Of a stretch of DNA of 64,000 nt, positions 22,117 to 32,598 are shown in pieces. This DNA is from Bretschneidera sinensis (taxonomy: Eukaryota; Streptophyta; Magnoliopsida; Brassicales; Akaniaceae): NCBI GenBank assembly GCA_023935145.1, contig CM043699.1:112883036-112947035 (forward strand). Reading direction: 5' to 3'. The notes under the pieces are model-generated. The model ran no database searches. It was given only the letters and a program-made list of their open reading frames with translations, and was not told the origin of the DNA. Position numbers and translations under genes: made by a program. Positions within the stretch are counted from its first letter, which is position 1; every line of letters starts with the position of its first letter.

Positions 22117-23352
22117 ACGAAGGATTTTGAACGCCAAGGCACGTCCTCCGAGGTGATTTCCACATATACCTTCGTGGACTTCTCGAAGGGCGTAATTAGC
22201 TTCGTTCGGGTCAAGACACTTTAAGAAGGGCGTTGTCAACCCCCGCTTATACAGGTGATCATCCAGAATTGCGTATCGGGCGGCTCGAGACACAATCTTT
22301 CTGGCTTCGCCCTTATCATCGGGAAGAATACCGTCACGTAGATATTCCAGGATAGGACTCATCCATGTTATCTCACCAACCACGGGTAAGACCATTATTT
22401 CGTCGATACTCGGCACGGCTAGGGTTTCGAGGTAAACTGCTCGCCTGGACTCGAGCTGGCAAGACGAAGCAAGCCGGGCCAATGAGTCGGCCTTCATATT
22501 TTCTGCCCGCAGAATCTGGTTTAGAGAAAAGACTTCAAACTGCCCGGCTAATGCCTTTGCTGCTGCTAGGTAGCGAGCGATTTTTTCTCCTCGGGCCTCG
22601 AATTCGCCGTTCACTTGGTTCACCACTAGTTGGGAATCGCTATATACATGTAAATTTTGTACAGATATCACCTTGGCTAGTTTCATGCCTGCGAGTAGAG
22701 CTTCATACTCGGCTTCATTGTTCGACGCTGGAAACCCGAACCTCAAGGCGTACTCAATGGCGAAGTTATCGGGACCGCTCAGAATGAGCCCTGCTCCGCT
22801 TCCAGAGTCGGTAGAGGATCCGTCCACATGAAGGGTCCATCGTAAAGGCAGGTTCGTTCGACTAACATCCTGCGGAGATTCTGCTTCTGTTAAGGGCAAA
22901 GTAGTTTCCATGATAAAATCAGCTAGGGCTTGCGCTCTGATAGCTGTCCGAGGCCGATAACGGATGTCGAACTCTCCCAACTCTATGGACCATTTGACTA
23001 CTCTACCGGCGACATCTGGCTTGTGGAGTATTTGTCGAAGAGGCTGGTTGGTGAGGACCGTGATGGTATGAGATTGAAAATAAGGTTGAAGCTTCCGGGC
23101 CGAAATCAACAGAGCATACGCCATCTTTTCCGTTGGAAGATATCTTGTTTCGGCATCATGAAGCACCTTGCTGACATAATACACTGGCTTCTGTGTGCCT
23201 CCTTCTTCTCGTATTAAGACGGAGGCCATTACTTCGGGACCAGCTGAAAGATATAAGAAAAGGTTTTCGTCGGCTATTGGTTTGGTAAGCACGGGAGGTG
23301 TCCCCAAATATATTTTCAGCGCCCTGAAGGCTTCTTGACAAGCTTCGTCCAA
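22117..23352 (-). pseudogene. Tat RNase H, second (archaeal-type) RNase H and integrase zinc finger
   Basis: A 412-codon open segment of pol. The first RNase H is degenerate: its first catalytic Asp region reads LYLSAGPE. The second domain (about 22,467-22,833) has the acidic residues in place: HVDGS, NNEAEYEAL, VYSDSQLV and MKADSLA. This extra RNase H is known from the Tat group and supports the assignment. The segment ends inside the integrase zinc finger (HEGICGNH) at a TAA that sits before GYYWP. Confidence 0.9.
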
Positions 23353-23658
23353 TACGAAGTTCTAGGTCCGACGGATGGCTTTAAAAAAGGGAAGGCACTT
23401 CTCGGCAGATTTTGACATGAATCGGCTGAGGGCCACTATTCTTCCAGTAAGGCGCTGGACTTCCCTAACGGTCCGAGGCGGACTCATGTTAAGAACAGCA
23501 TCAATCTTTTCTGGATTGGCTTCTATACCTCTGTGGGTGACCAGGAAGCCGAGGAATTTTCCCCCGGTGACCCCAAAGGCACACTTTGTGGGGTTCAACT
23601 TCATGCAATGATGGCGGAGTATGTCAAAAGCTTCTTGGAGATCTGCCTCGTGGTCTTA

Positions 23659-26514
23659 TGTTTTGACGCTTTTGACCAGCTTGTCGTCCACATATACTTC
23701 CATATTCCGACCCATCTGCTCTTTGAATATCTTGTTTACTAGTCTCTGGTAAGTGGCTCCAGCATTTTTCAGACCGAACGGCATGACCCTATAACAATAT
23801 AGGCCTTGCTCTGTGATAAATGCCGTCTTCTCTTGGTCAGGCGAATGCATAAGGATTTGGTTATACCCGGAGTAAGCATCCATGAATGTTAACAGCTCAT
23901 GGCCGGATGTTGCGTCAACGAGTTGATCAATCCGGGGCAAAGGAAAACTGTCTTTGGGACAGGCTTTATTGAGATCAGAAAAGTCTATACAAATTCGCCA
24001 CTTGCCGTTTGCCTTTTTTACCATTACAACATTAGATACCCAGTCCGGATAGCTCACCTCTCGGATGAAGTCAGCCGAATGTAATTTCTCAACTTCTGCC
24101 CGAACAACTGCCTGTCGCTCAGAAGCAAACGACCTTTTCTTCTGAATAACCGGTTTATGGGTCGGGTCAACACTCAAGCGATGTACGATGACGTCCGGGC
24201 TGATTCCTGGCATATCTGCAGCAGTCCAGGCGAATAGATCTTGGTTTGCCCGTAGAAGGGCTAATAGAGATTCCTGAAAAGTGCTGGACAGGTTGGAACC
24301 AATTTGAACAGTTTTGGTGCTATCTTTGCCAAGGGGGATTGTGAGTACATCTTCTCCGAGCCTACCTCGTAGGTTGCTTGCTTCATCCCTAAGGTCATCC
24401 AGTTCGAGTGGTAGGGCTTCCGTCTTTTTACCTTTTATTGCACTGAGATAACAGGATCTGACGGTTCGTTGATCTCCTTTGATCTCGCCTACTCTGTCTG
24501 TCGTGGGGAATTTGATTTTGAGATGATGGGTAGAGACAACCGCTCGGAGTTTATTCAGCGTGGGTCGTCCGAGTATCATATTGTAGGAGGAGGGTTGTCG
24601 GACAATTAACAAAGTGGAATGTACGGTTGTTGTTTGAGGTGCAGTTCTCGCAGTTACCGGGAGAGTTATGCTGCCTTCTGTAAAGACCGATCCCCCTGAG
24701 AAGCCATAGAGTGGGGTGGAGACCAGCTCCAGATGTGCATCGCCCAGCTGCATTTGGTGAAAGGCATCATAAAAGAGGATGTCGGCCGAGCTCCCGTTAT
24801 CGACTAGGACTCGTCTTATCTCATGGTTAGCCACAAGGAGTGAAATTACAACAGCATCGTCGTGTGGGATCTGCACTCCTTCCAAGTCTTCGTCCGAAAA
24901 AGAAATAGTCTCTCCGGTCCTAGGTCTTTTCTGAGGTCCAGCAACAGAGGCTATTGACCTAGCATAAGACCTACTGCGAGCATGGGACCCCCCTCCAGCA
25001 ACGAGTCCTCCGTAAATGGTTTTGATAATCTTCGCCACGGGGACCTCTGGTTTTTTCTGGCTGGGCTCCCTATAACTTGGCCCTGGGCTCTTCCGGGCTG
25101 CCCTTGTAGGTCTGTTTCGTTCATAAGGACGTTCAGGGCTTCTACGCGATCGTTCATCACATTTCTCCTGTCGTGGCCCGACGTATTCTTTTAGATGCCC
25201 TCGATTGATGAGGGCCTCGATCTGATTTTTTAAGGCCTTACACTCTTCCGTATCATGGCCGAAGTTTCTATGGAACCTACACCAAGTATTGCGATCTGGG
25301 TTGAGGTTCGGCGGCCTTGGAGGCCATTGCAAGAGGTCCCTGTCATGAATCTGCATCAGAATGTTGGTCCTTGAGGCATTCAGTGGTGCATAGCTGTGGA
25401 TTTGCCCCGGAGTTCTGGCTCTGGTTCCGTAGGTTGCAAGAGTCCGGGATCTATCCTCGAAAGGCCTGAGGGTTCTGGGTTTCTCCTCGCGAAATGGCCG
25501 CTTAGAGGGTTCGCGGCTAGGACTAGTGGGGTCTCTCTTCCTCTTTTCCGTATCTCCTTCGCGTTCTCTTCGGAATGCTTGATCATCTTCTGCTAGCATG
25601 TATTTTTCGGCTCGCGCCAAGACTTCATTCATGTCCATAGGCGGACGTCTGATGAGTTTTGAGCTGAAGAATCCAGATCTTAATCCATTTTTGAATGCCA
25701 GGAGCTGAACATTAGGATCAAGGTCTGGGATCTCCCAAGCTGCAGTGTTGAATCTGGAAATATAGGCGCGAAGCTTCTCTCCTTTTGACTGGACAATATT
25801 AAACAGAGACTCCGAAGTTTTCTTGGGTCCTTTGCTGCTGATGAAATGTGAGGCGAAGGCATAGCTTAGGTCTTTGAAGGTACGAATACCCCCTGGTTTC
25901 AAGCGGGAATACCACGTCCCAGCCGCTTTCTCTAGGGTTAATGGAAACACTCTGCACATCACAGGGTCCGAATGTCTATGGAGGGTCATTGTGGTTCGGT
26001 AGTGCTGGAGGTGATCTAAGGGATCTGTGGATCCATCGTAAAGTTTGATTTGTGGCATCCGAAAATTGTGTGGGAGGGGGGCGTCAAGGACTTCTTGTAT
26101 GAAAGGTGGGTCCTGTACGTCGAGATCATCGCTAATACTGTGGCCGCGTTCTTTAAACGCCTCATTGATGCGTCCCTCTATGTCTTCGATCCGTTTGCAA
26201 AACCCTTCGCTGTTCTTGGGCACGGGACTCTCTCTGAACTTGGCTGGGGGAGGTGAGTGGGTCGCCGAGCAGACATCCGCTGGTGGACGGCGGTCAGTGG
26301 AAACATCGTGACCTGGTTCCAGCGATGGGAGTGGCAGCGTCTGCTGAGGTCTCCTGCGAACTTCGGCAGCCAGATCGGCCACCAGGTGTGCAAGCTCTGC
26401 GAATTGCGCCTGGAGCGTGCCTTCATTCGGGTGAACCTCGGGTTCGGCTGAAGAACTGTCTCCCGACCGTAGCACGCGAGCGCCTAGATCCCTGGCGGGT
26501 GTTTTTGGAGGCAT
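23659..26514 (-). CDS. Tat gag-protease-RT, open N-terminal 952 codons
   Basis: Longest open stretch of the polyprotein, 952 aa from the likely true start 57 bases inside the primer site. Gag N-terminus has a helical, Ala/Leu/Glu-rich stretch (residues 33-55), then capsid, a basic Arg/Ser-rich linker (315-375) and the zinc knuckle. Protease covers about 545-670, with ILGRP at 647-651 as its second conserved block. RT starts near 800 and is cut ten codons after YVDD, which reads YVDDKLVKS where related elements usually have Met after the second Asp. This fragment keeps gag and protease whole but lacks the RT thumb, RNase H and integrase. Confidence 0.88.
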
Positions 26515-26570
26515 GCTAACAGATGAGTTCTTTTGACTTCTTCGCTGTTACTATTAGCGAGAGATGTGGT

Positions 26571-26588
26571 TTCCCACGGACGGCGCCA
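26571..26588 (-). other. Primer-binding site of the Tat-type element
   Basis: On the minus strand TGGCGCCGTCCGTGGGAA starts three bases after the 5' LTR. It closely resembles the TGGCGCCGTCTGTGGGAA-type primer sites of Tat-group elements. I do not assign the tRNA. Confidence 0.8.
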
Positions 26589-26591
26589 ATC

Positions 26592-27234
26592 TGTTGATGC
26601 CAAAAATGAGTGTTGCTGAGCTGGATGTTTAGCCTGTAGAAGTACCTGCACAGAGAAAGGGAGATTAGCTATTGGGATCGACGGAGGGGATGCCTCCGAG
26701 GATGCTCCGATGCTTAAGTTAGCAAAAGCTCAAGGTTGTATGTGTTTAAAGCTGAAAAGCTCAGTCCCCTCTTTGGACCGCTTACCAAGTCCTTTTATAG
26801 AGTTTCGGAGGCGGTGATATTCAGAGGCGGTAGTGGGTCGGGGCGGCTGTGACAGGATACCCCAACTGGGTTGGGTAATGATGCCTATGAGGCCCAGCTA
26901 GGAAGCTGAGAACCGTTCAGTAGGGCTTTTGCCTTGTTGGCTTACTCCAGAGCCGTCTATGCGTAAGACGGTGTTTAGATTTGACGTCCCAACTTGGTTA
27001 GGTAATGATGGTTCGGAGGGCGGTGGTGACGTGGAGGCCCAGCTGGGGCCAAGATGCCCCTGAGGGCGGTCATGACCTGGAGGCCCAGCTGGAGGCAATG
27101 ATGCCCTGAAGGGCGGTCATGACCTGGAGATCCAACTGTCTGGGCCTGAATTGTCCGCGTGTCTCTTTGAATTTTGGGATCACGATGATCCACGTGTCCT
27201 CCTCCTATTGGAGTGTCATATTTTGGTAGTATCA
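26592..27234 (-). repeat. 5' LTR of the Tat-type element
   Basis: Functional 5' LTR in element orientation, 643 bp from TGATACTACC (27,234) to GGCATCAACA (26,592). It differs from the 3' LTR by five transitions. Confidence 0.95.
26794..26803 (-). promoter_or_regulatory. TATA box in the 5' LTR
   Basis: On the minus strand CTATAAAAGG lies about 430 bases into the LTR and would start transcription toward gag. The same motif is in the other LTR. Inferred from sequence only. Confidence 0.6.
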
Positions 27235-27540
27235 AACTTAAAGTTCCTTTCTCTCCAAATGTGATGGATGCAAGCATTCCATGCTAACCTCAATAAAGTA
27301 GCTTGAATAGTTTTCCCCTTACAATACTTAGTGATCTATTTTAGTTCTTAAAGCCAAAGACCTCCAGATATTCTTTGGATTTCAGCCTTTCTTAAAACAC
27401 TATCTCAGATTTATCTTAGATTTGTTTAGAGTAAGAGTTTCCAATGAAGTGTTTTATCATAGGTCTAACAATTGATCTAAGTTGAAGAAGTTTTCTCCAC
27501 GACCAAGAGCAGTCACTAGGAAGCTTGACAGACCAAAAGC
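27235..27540 (-). pseudogene. LINE ORF2 C-terminal fragment, part 1
   Basis: Minus-strand coding remnant just upstream of the Tat insertion, ending in AWNACIHHIWRERNFKLY, the conserved tail that follows the zinc-binding RT domain in plant L1 elements. The frame resumes at 17,033. Earlier parts (27,300-27,540) carry stops. Confidence 0.72.
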
Positions 27541-28979
27541 TTCTTCATTTTTTTTTATTGGCATTCACATGTTATGTTAATTAATTATATAAAATTTATC
27601 AAAAACAAATAATAATTAAGTTTATAAAAATTGAAATGAATTAAATATATTTTTTTAACAATTTAACTAAACATATTTCATTGATACTTTAAACTCTAAT
27701 TTTCAATAAATTATTTGTAAGTTTATAATGCTTATACCCATTTTAACATTAACAATTTACCTAAATAAATGAAATACGGGATACAATAGCTAGAGCAATC
27801 AAGAGTTAATCAACTAATAATTTGATGATATGTTTCGAAGTTGGATTAATAATTTTATTATTTTATCCTTAAATTAATACTATAATAAGTGAAAACTTTT
27901 TAGGTGACATAAGGTAATTGTTAGTGTCTGTTTGGCTATGCTCTAGTGGTTCATATAGCTGTGCAAAGTACCCATCCAACTAGGGATGAGTATGCGTCAT
28001 ATTGATATAAAAAATTAATTCAATCCAATTATACTAGGTCAAAAAAATCTTAACTCAATCCAGCCCATAAATTTATCTAACTTCAATTCAACCTAACCCA
28101 TTTAAATTAGTTTGGATCACCGATTTAATATTTTTTTCACTTAAAAATTAACACAAGAAACAAATATTTTACTATAATTATTCATCATTCATTAGATCCA
28201 AAATCAAATCCATACAAGAATTTATTAAATATTATAAATAATCATTTACAAATTAAGTATTTTTAATAACTTCACACAAAGTTCAAACAACATTAATTTA
28301 ATACAAATCATGCAAATTTAAATAAAAACTAAATTTTAAAGGTGTTTGATCAATTAAAAATTTTAAAATTTCAATATTAGTATAGTATAAAATTGATCCT
28401 AAAATCTCCATAACCAAGTTTTGTCATATCAAAAACATAAAGTGAATGGAAATAAATTAAGCAAATCAATTCAGCAAGTGTTTGGAAAACATATTGAAAG
28501 TTTAAAATAATTACTTCCATGATAACGAACGATATTCTTCAACTAGAAAGTATTAAAAAAAACATGCTCATCACATATTTAAATTCTAATTAATTTTTTT
28601 TTATAAAAATTATTATTTCTTGTCGAAGGGTTTTTAAAAAAAAAAATGAAATAAAAAGATATATATGAGTAATGATATTGGCACTCTACTTATTTTTTTA
28701 TTATTAAAACTTACAATAATACTTTTAATTAAAACTAAATATTTTTTTAACTTTTGAAATACAAAATCTCTGATATAATCTATTCCTAATTAAGTTTTCA
28801 CAACACCCTAATACAAAATCTCCCACATAATCTAAACCATGAGTGGCTGATGGGTCAAAGTTAAGTCGTAGTGCTTTTTTTTTAGATTATTTATTTATTT
28901 TTATTTTTATAAAAAGAAAAAAGAAAAAAGAAAACAAGCCATGCCACTCATGGATCATGATGGCATGACCGAGCTGCTA
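27541..28979. other. AT-rich intergenic spacer, no gene seen
   Basis: No convincing ORF. The part near 27,960-28,130 has runs of AATCCA/AACCCA similar to 56,290-56,500 and may belong to a dispersed repeat. The stretch near 28,900 is homopurine-rich (AAAAAGAAAA units). Confidence 0.6.
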
Positions 28980-29354
28980 GACCATCCGGTTCATCCCTTG
29001 TTCATTCCCGGTTTGAATCTAAACCGACCATCCGGTCGAAGCTCCGTTCACTTACCTGTTACAACGCTGGCCATTATCACTCTTTAGTCATCTTCCTTTC
29101 TCTTTCAAGATCTGATTCCATAGACCATACACATTAAGTTTACGGAGTATTTTTTTTTCTGCGAGATCTATCATCCGATTCAAGATTTTCTTCTCTTAAC
29201 ACTGAACAAACGAGGACTTCATTTCGTGTGGATCTATGAAATCTACTCTCCCTTCGTGATCCCAAAGCTCCTATCACGCATTTCAAGCTGAACAATTGCA
29301 AAGAAAAGAGATAAGAAGGGGAAATCAGTGGTTCATGATTTTCAGATCTTGAAA
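28980..29354 (+). promoter_or_regulatory. Probable proximal promoter and 5' UTR of VPS54
   Basis: Less AT-rich than the spacer and pyrimidine-rich near 29,080-29,110 (TCATCTTCCTTTCTCTTTC), a typical plant transcription-start context. No clear TATA box, in keeping with a housekeeping gene. An upstream in-frame ATG at 29,328 would add nine residues; 29,355 is preferred because the protein then begins MDSQPSQ as in other plant VPS54 proteins. Confidence 0.45.
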
Positions 29355-30203
29355 ATGGATTCACAGCCTTCCCAATTGGGAAGGTCCCCTACTAACTCAT
29401 CCGTCACAACCACCAGCACCAGCGGCTTTGGCGATAACAAAGACAGCCTTGGGCATAATAGTAGTTCATCCTCCTTGTCAAAATCAATCTCCGATGCTAG
29501 CATCCAAAGCCTCTCTTCAATCCTCAACAATCCACTCGGCGGAAAATCCGGCGTTTACGGGTCGGATGCCTCGTGGGTCGGGTGGTGGTCATCGTCCACG
29601 TCCGTTACCCCACCCGAATTTGCTCCGGTAATCTCAACCAAAGCCTCCTCCTCCGTAATCCGATCCGAATTCCAAAGTTATCTATCGTCGATCACTGAAT
29701 CACATCACCGATTCGAAGACATTAGAAAACACGCGAATAAAGAGAGCCTGGATTTGGAGAGCATTGGCGGGCAGGGGGAGGCGCTGGTGGCGTGCCTACG
29801 CGAGGTCCCCTCGTTGTATTTCAAGGAGGATTTCGCGTTGGAAGACGGGGCGACATTCCAGGCAGCGTGCCCGTTCTTGAACGTTTCGGAGAACTTGTTG
29901 TTGCAGGAGAAGCTGTCTCAGTACTTGGACGTAGTGGAGCTGCATTTGGTGAAGGAGATTTCGCTGCGCTCAAACTCATTCTTCGAGGCGCAGGGGCAAT
30001 TGCAGGACTTGAATGTCAAGATTGTGGGGGGCTGCAGTAGGATCCGCCAGTTGAAGGAGACCATTCGGCTTCTTGATCAGGATTTGGTCGACTCCGCCAG
30101 GCATATTCAGGAGTTGAATTCCACCAGAGCTAATTTGTTGGCGCTGCAACAGAAATTGAGACTTATATTATATGTTAACCAAGCTGTGTCAGCTCTCAAA
30201 TTG
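29355..30203 (+). CDS. VPS54: VPS54 exon 1
   Basis: Residues 1-283, ends in phase 0 at CTCAAATTG|GTAATT. A Ser/Thr-rich disordered start (1-100) includes [20 protein letters not shown], shared with plant VPS54. It is followed by the acidic loading segment and, from about 205, a long helical coiled coil ([20 protein letters not shown] onward) used for GARP assembly. Confidence 0.95.
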
Positions 30204-32566
30204 GTAATTTTCCTTTTTTTCTTACATTATATACTTATTGCAACTTTTATTTTTGTTTCCCCTTGTTTTGTTTAGTTGGAGTAGCTGTTATGTTAAAGCC
30301 TTGACAGACATGCATTGGATTTTCTGTTTCTTGATTGAAATGGACGTTTAGCAGCTCATACAAAATTACATTCTTCAATTAATCAATTCGTAGTAGTGTG
30401 AGAAAAAAAGCTCATTTTGTAGGTTGTGAATAGGATATTTTTTTTGTGAAGTCTCAAAACTTAGATGTTACTAAGACAACGAGTATGATGTTTTTGATTT
30501 TTGAGTACGGCAGTGTTCCAACATAGAGCTGTAGGATCATTAACCCTTCCCATAAAGTTGTACTTCAACCTAGGCATTCATGCAACCCATGGCTAGATTC
30601 AGTCGAAGCTGAATTCAATATTGACATTACAGATTCCTCCATGTTTCCATCGGAAATGCCATGGCACTAACACCAATTACATTTTATGTGTCCGACAAAT
30701 ACTGGTCAAAGGAAATTGTACTCGCTGATTTATTGTTGGTGAAATTTTATTACATTGTACTTATTGAAAAAGAAATTTTATTATGTTGTACTTGTATTCA
30801 GTTTCTTTAAATATTTTCCAATTAGACTTGGGAACTCACCTTTTCTTTTCTTTCACATGCATCTGCTAGAAGTATGTGCTATGCAAATAATACAAGTATG
30901 CTACACTTTGATTCTTCTATTATGTTAAAGCCTTAACACCTATGCACATTTTTTTTTACAAGTAGAAGCTGTATAAATAAAGCACCAAGGGGTGCAACCC
31001 TAATACACATTTTTGCTTGAACTGAAAAGTTTGTTTCTTAGATATCCTTCCAGAAAATATATCCTAGTTGTCTGATTAGTTATATAGCTTAATCATTTAC
31101 AGGTTCTACTACTCCAATCAAATAATCTTTGGACTTTTTCCCTCTACATGGTTGATAAGTTAATGCAGGAAGACAAAGTTGCAATTTGATTGCCGTTTTT
31201 TAGTCTTGCACACATTTTGGACCTTTTTCCTTCTATTATTTTGCCTGCTAATTTTATTTCTCATGATGCATTGAAGTATTTCTGATAGAATCAGATGGCA
31301 TGATGAAATGAAACAGCATAAAGATTCTTTTTCTCAATAATGATTTAGATTTTAAGTAGTGCCTTCCTCCTTCTTTGTGATAAAAGTTTAACATATATAT
31401 CTTTATTTTGTCCTTCAGCTTGTTGCATCTGCAGATTGTGCTGGAGCTTTGGATGTCACTGATGATTTGCAGCATTTGCTGGTATATTTTAATATGTTAA
31501 TGAAATAATGTTTACTTGTAATTGTTTTTCCGTTGCTGTGAGGTCCAACTGAAGTTATTTCGAAAGAGCTTCTCTGCCATGATCCATGGTCCATGCGCAT
31601 AAAATGTGACTATAGTTTTTTTTTGATGAGTAAGATGTGACAATAGTTTTACACTGGCTATCAACCTTCCTTAACCATCCTCCTTTATGTGGCCTTGGGA
31701 CCGGTTATGTATAGATCATACAATTACGTAAGACATAGGTCGAGTTTGGGACTATGGCTCAGTTGAGTTGAGTTTTTTTTTTCGATAAAGAAGGATAAAA
31801 TTCATAGTTGAGTTGAGTTTCTTTGTTGCCCATTGTCTTATTTGTCTTTGTTCATTTAATTTTCCGTTGTTGAAAACTGCAGATGCTATATAGAATTGGT
31901 TGTATTTAGTTTATAATCAAGGCCATTTACTGTACTTAAAGAAAAGGAAAATACTAATTAGTTTAAATCAGTAAATGATGATAAATACAGGAGGTCGCAT
32001 CTGTTTGACGAAATGCAAGAGCTGGACATGGTGTTTTTCTTTTGGTTGTTTTGAGCATGTCTTCCATTCTCCATTGTTTACATTCATTGAGAAATTTACA
32101 GGGGCTGTTAAGTTGAATCATTATCAATTCATTCTCAAAGAAGATGATTGTTTCTCTTAATACCATGTTGGTAATACATAATTACTTGTTGATTATGCCC
32201 ATCTTAGCTTCTACTTTGTTTACATTCATTGAGAAATTTACAGGGGCTGTTAAGTCGAATCATTATCAATTCATTCTCAAAGAAGATGATTGTTTCTCTT
32301 AATACCATGTTGGTAATACATAATTAGTTGTTGATTATGCCCATCTTAGCTTCGACTTTGTTCCATTAAGTAATATTGGACCCATTTTTGCATACATTAT
32401 AGAAGAAAGAGGGGATAAAACTTCTATGAAATCTTTATTGGGTTATGGATGGATTTTCAGAGGGTGGATTAAGTCAATGAAATAATTTTTACTCTCTTTA
32501 GGTTGGATGAAATAAGACATGGCATATTAAGTATTTAATGACTTTGTCTACTCTAGATGTTGTATG

Positions 32567-32598
<32 letters not shown>

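Larger units (their letters stand above)
21133..26514 (-). pseudogene. Tat-type gag-pol polyprotein, one frame with nonsense stops
   Basis: From ATG at 26,514 to TAA at 21,133-21,135, all in one frame (1,794 codons), with in-frame stops at 23,656-23,658, 23,362-23,364, 22,114-22,116, 21,481-21,483 and a few codons later. Residues about 160-260 are gag capsid; 412-425 is a CxFHx4GHx4C-type zinc knuckle; VDNGSS at 571-576 is the protease site; RT shows FMDAYSGYNQI (about 877) and YVDD (941-944). Several stops fit C-to-T change on the coding strand (Gln or Arg codons). No frameshift occurs, in keeping with recent inactivation. Proteins could only come as truncated pieces; movement would need help in trans. 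Confidence 0.93.
17034..27234 (-). mobile_element. Complete young Tat-type Ty3/gypsy element
   Basis: A 10,201-bp element on the minus strand. Its LTRs are both 643 bp and start/end TG...CA; the 5-bp duplication AACTT flanks it (17,029-17,033 and 27,235-27,239). The LTRs differ at 5 positions, all transitions (0.8%). Reading in its own direction: LTR, PBS, gag-protease-RT-RNaseH-second RNaseH-integrase, then a long 3' region with an oppositely directed spliced gene and a 98-bp tandem array, then PPT and LTR. The dual RNase H and antisense ORF place it in the Tat group. Premature stops make gag-pol inactive. It is much richer in G+C than its surroundings. Confidence 0.95.
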
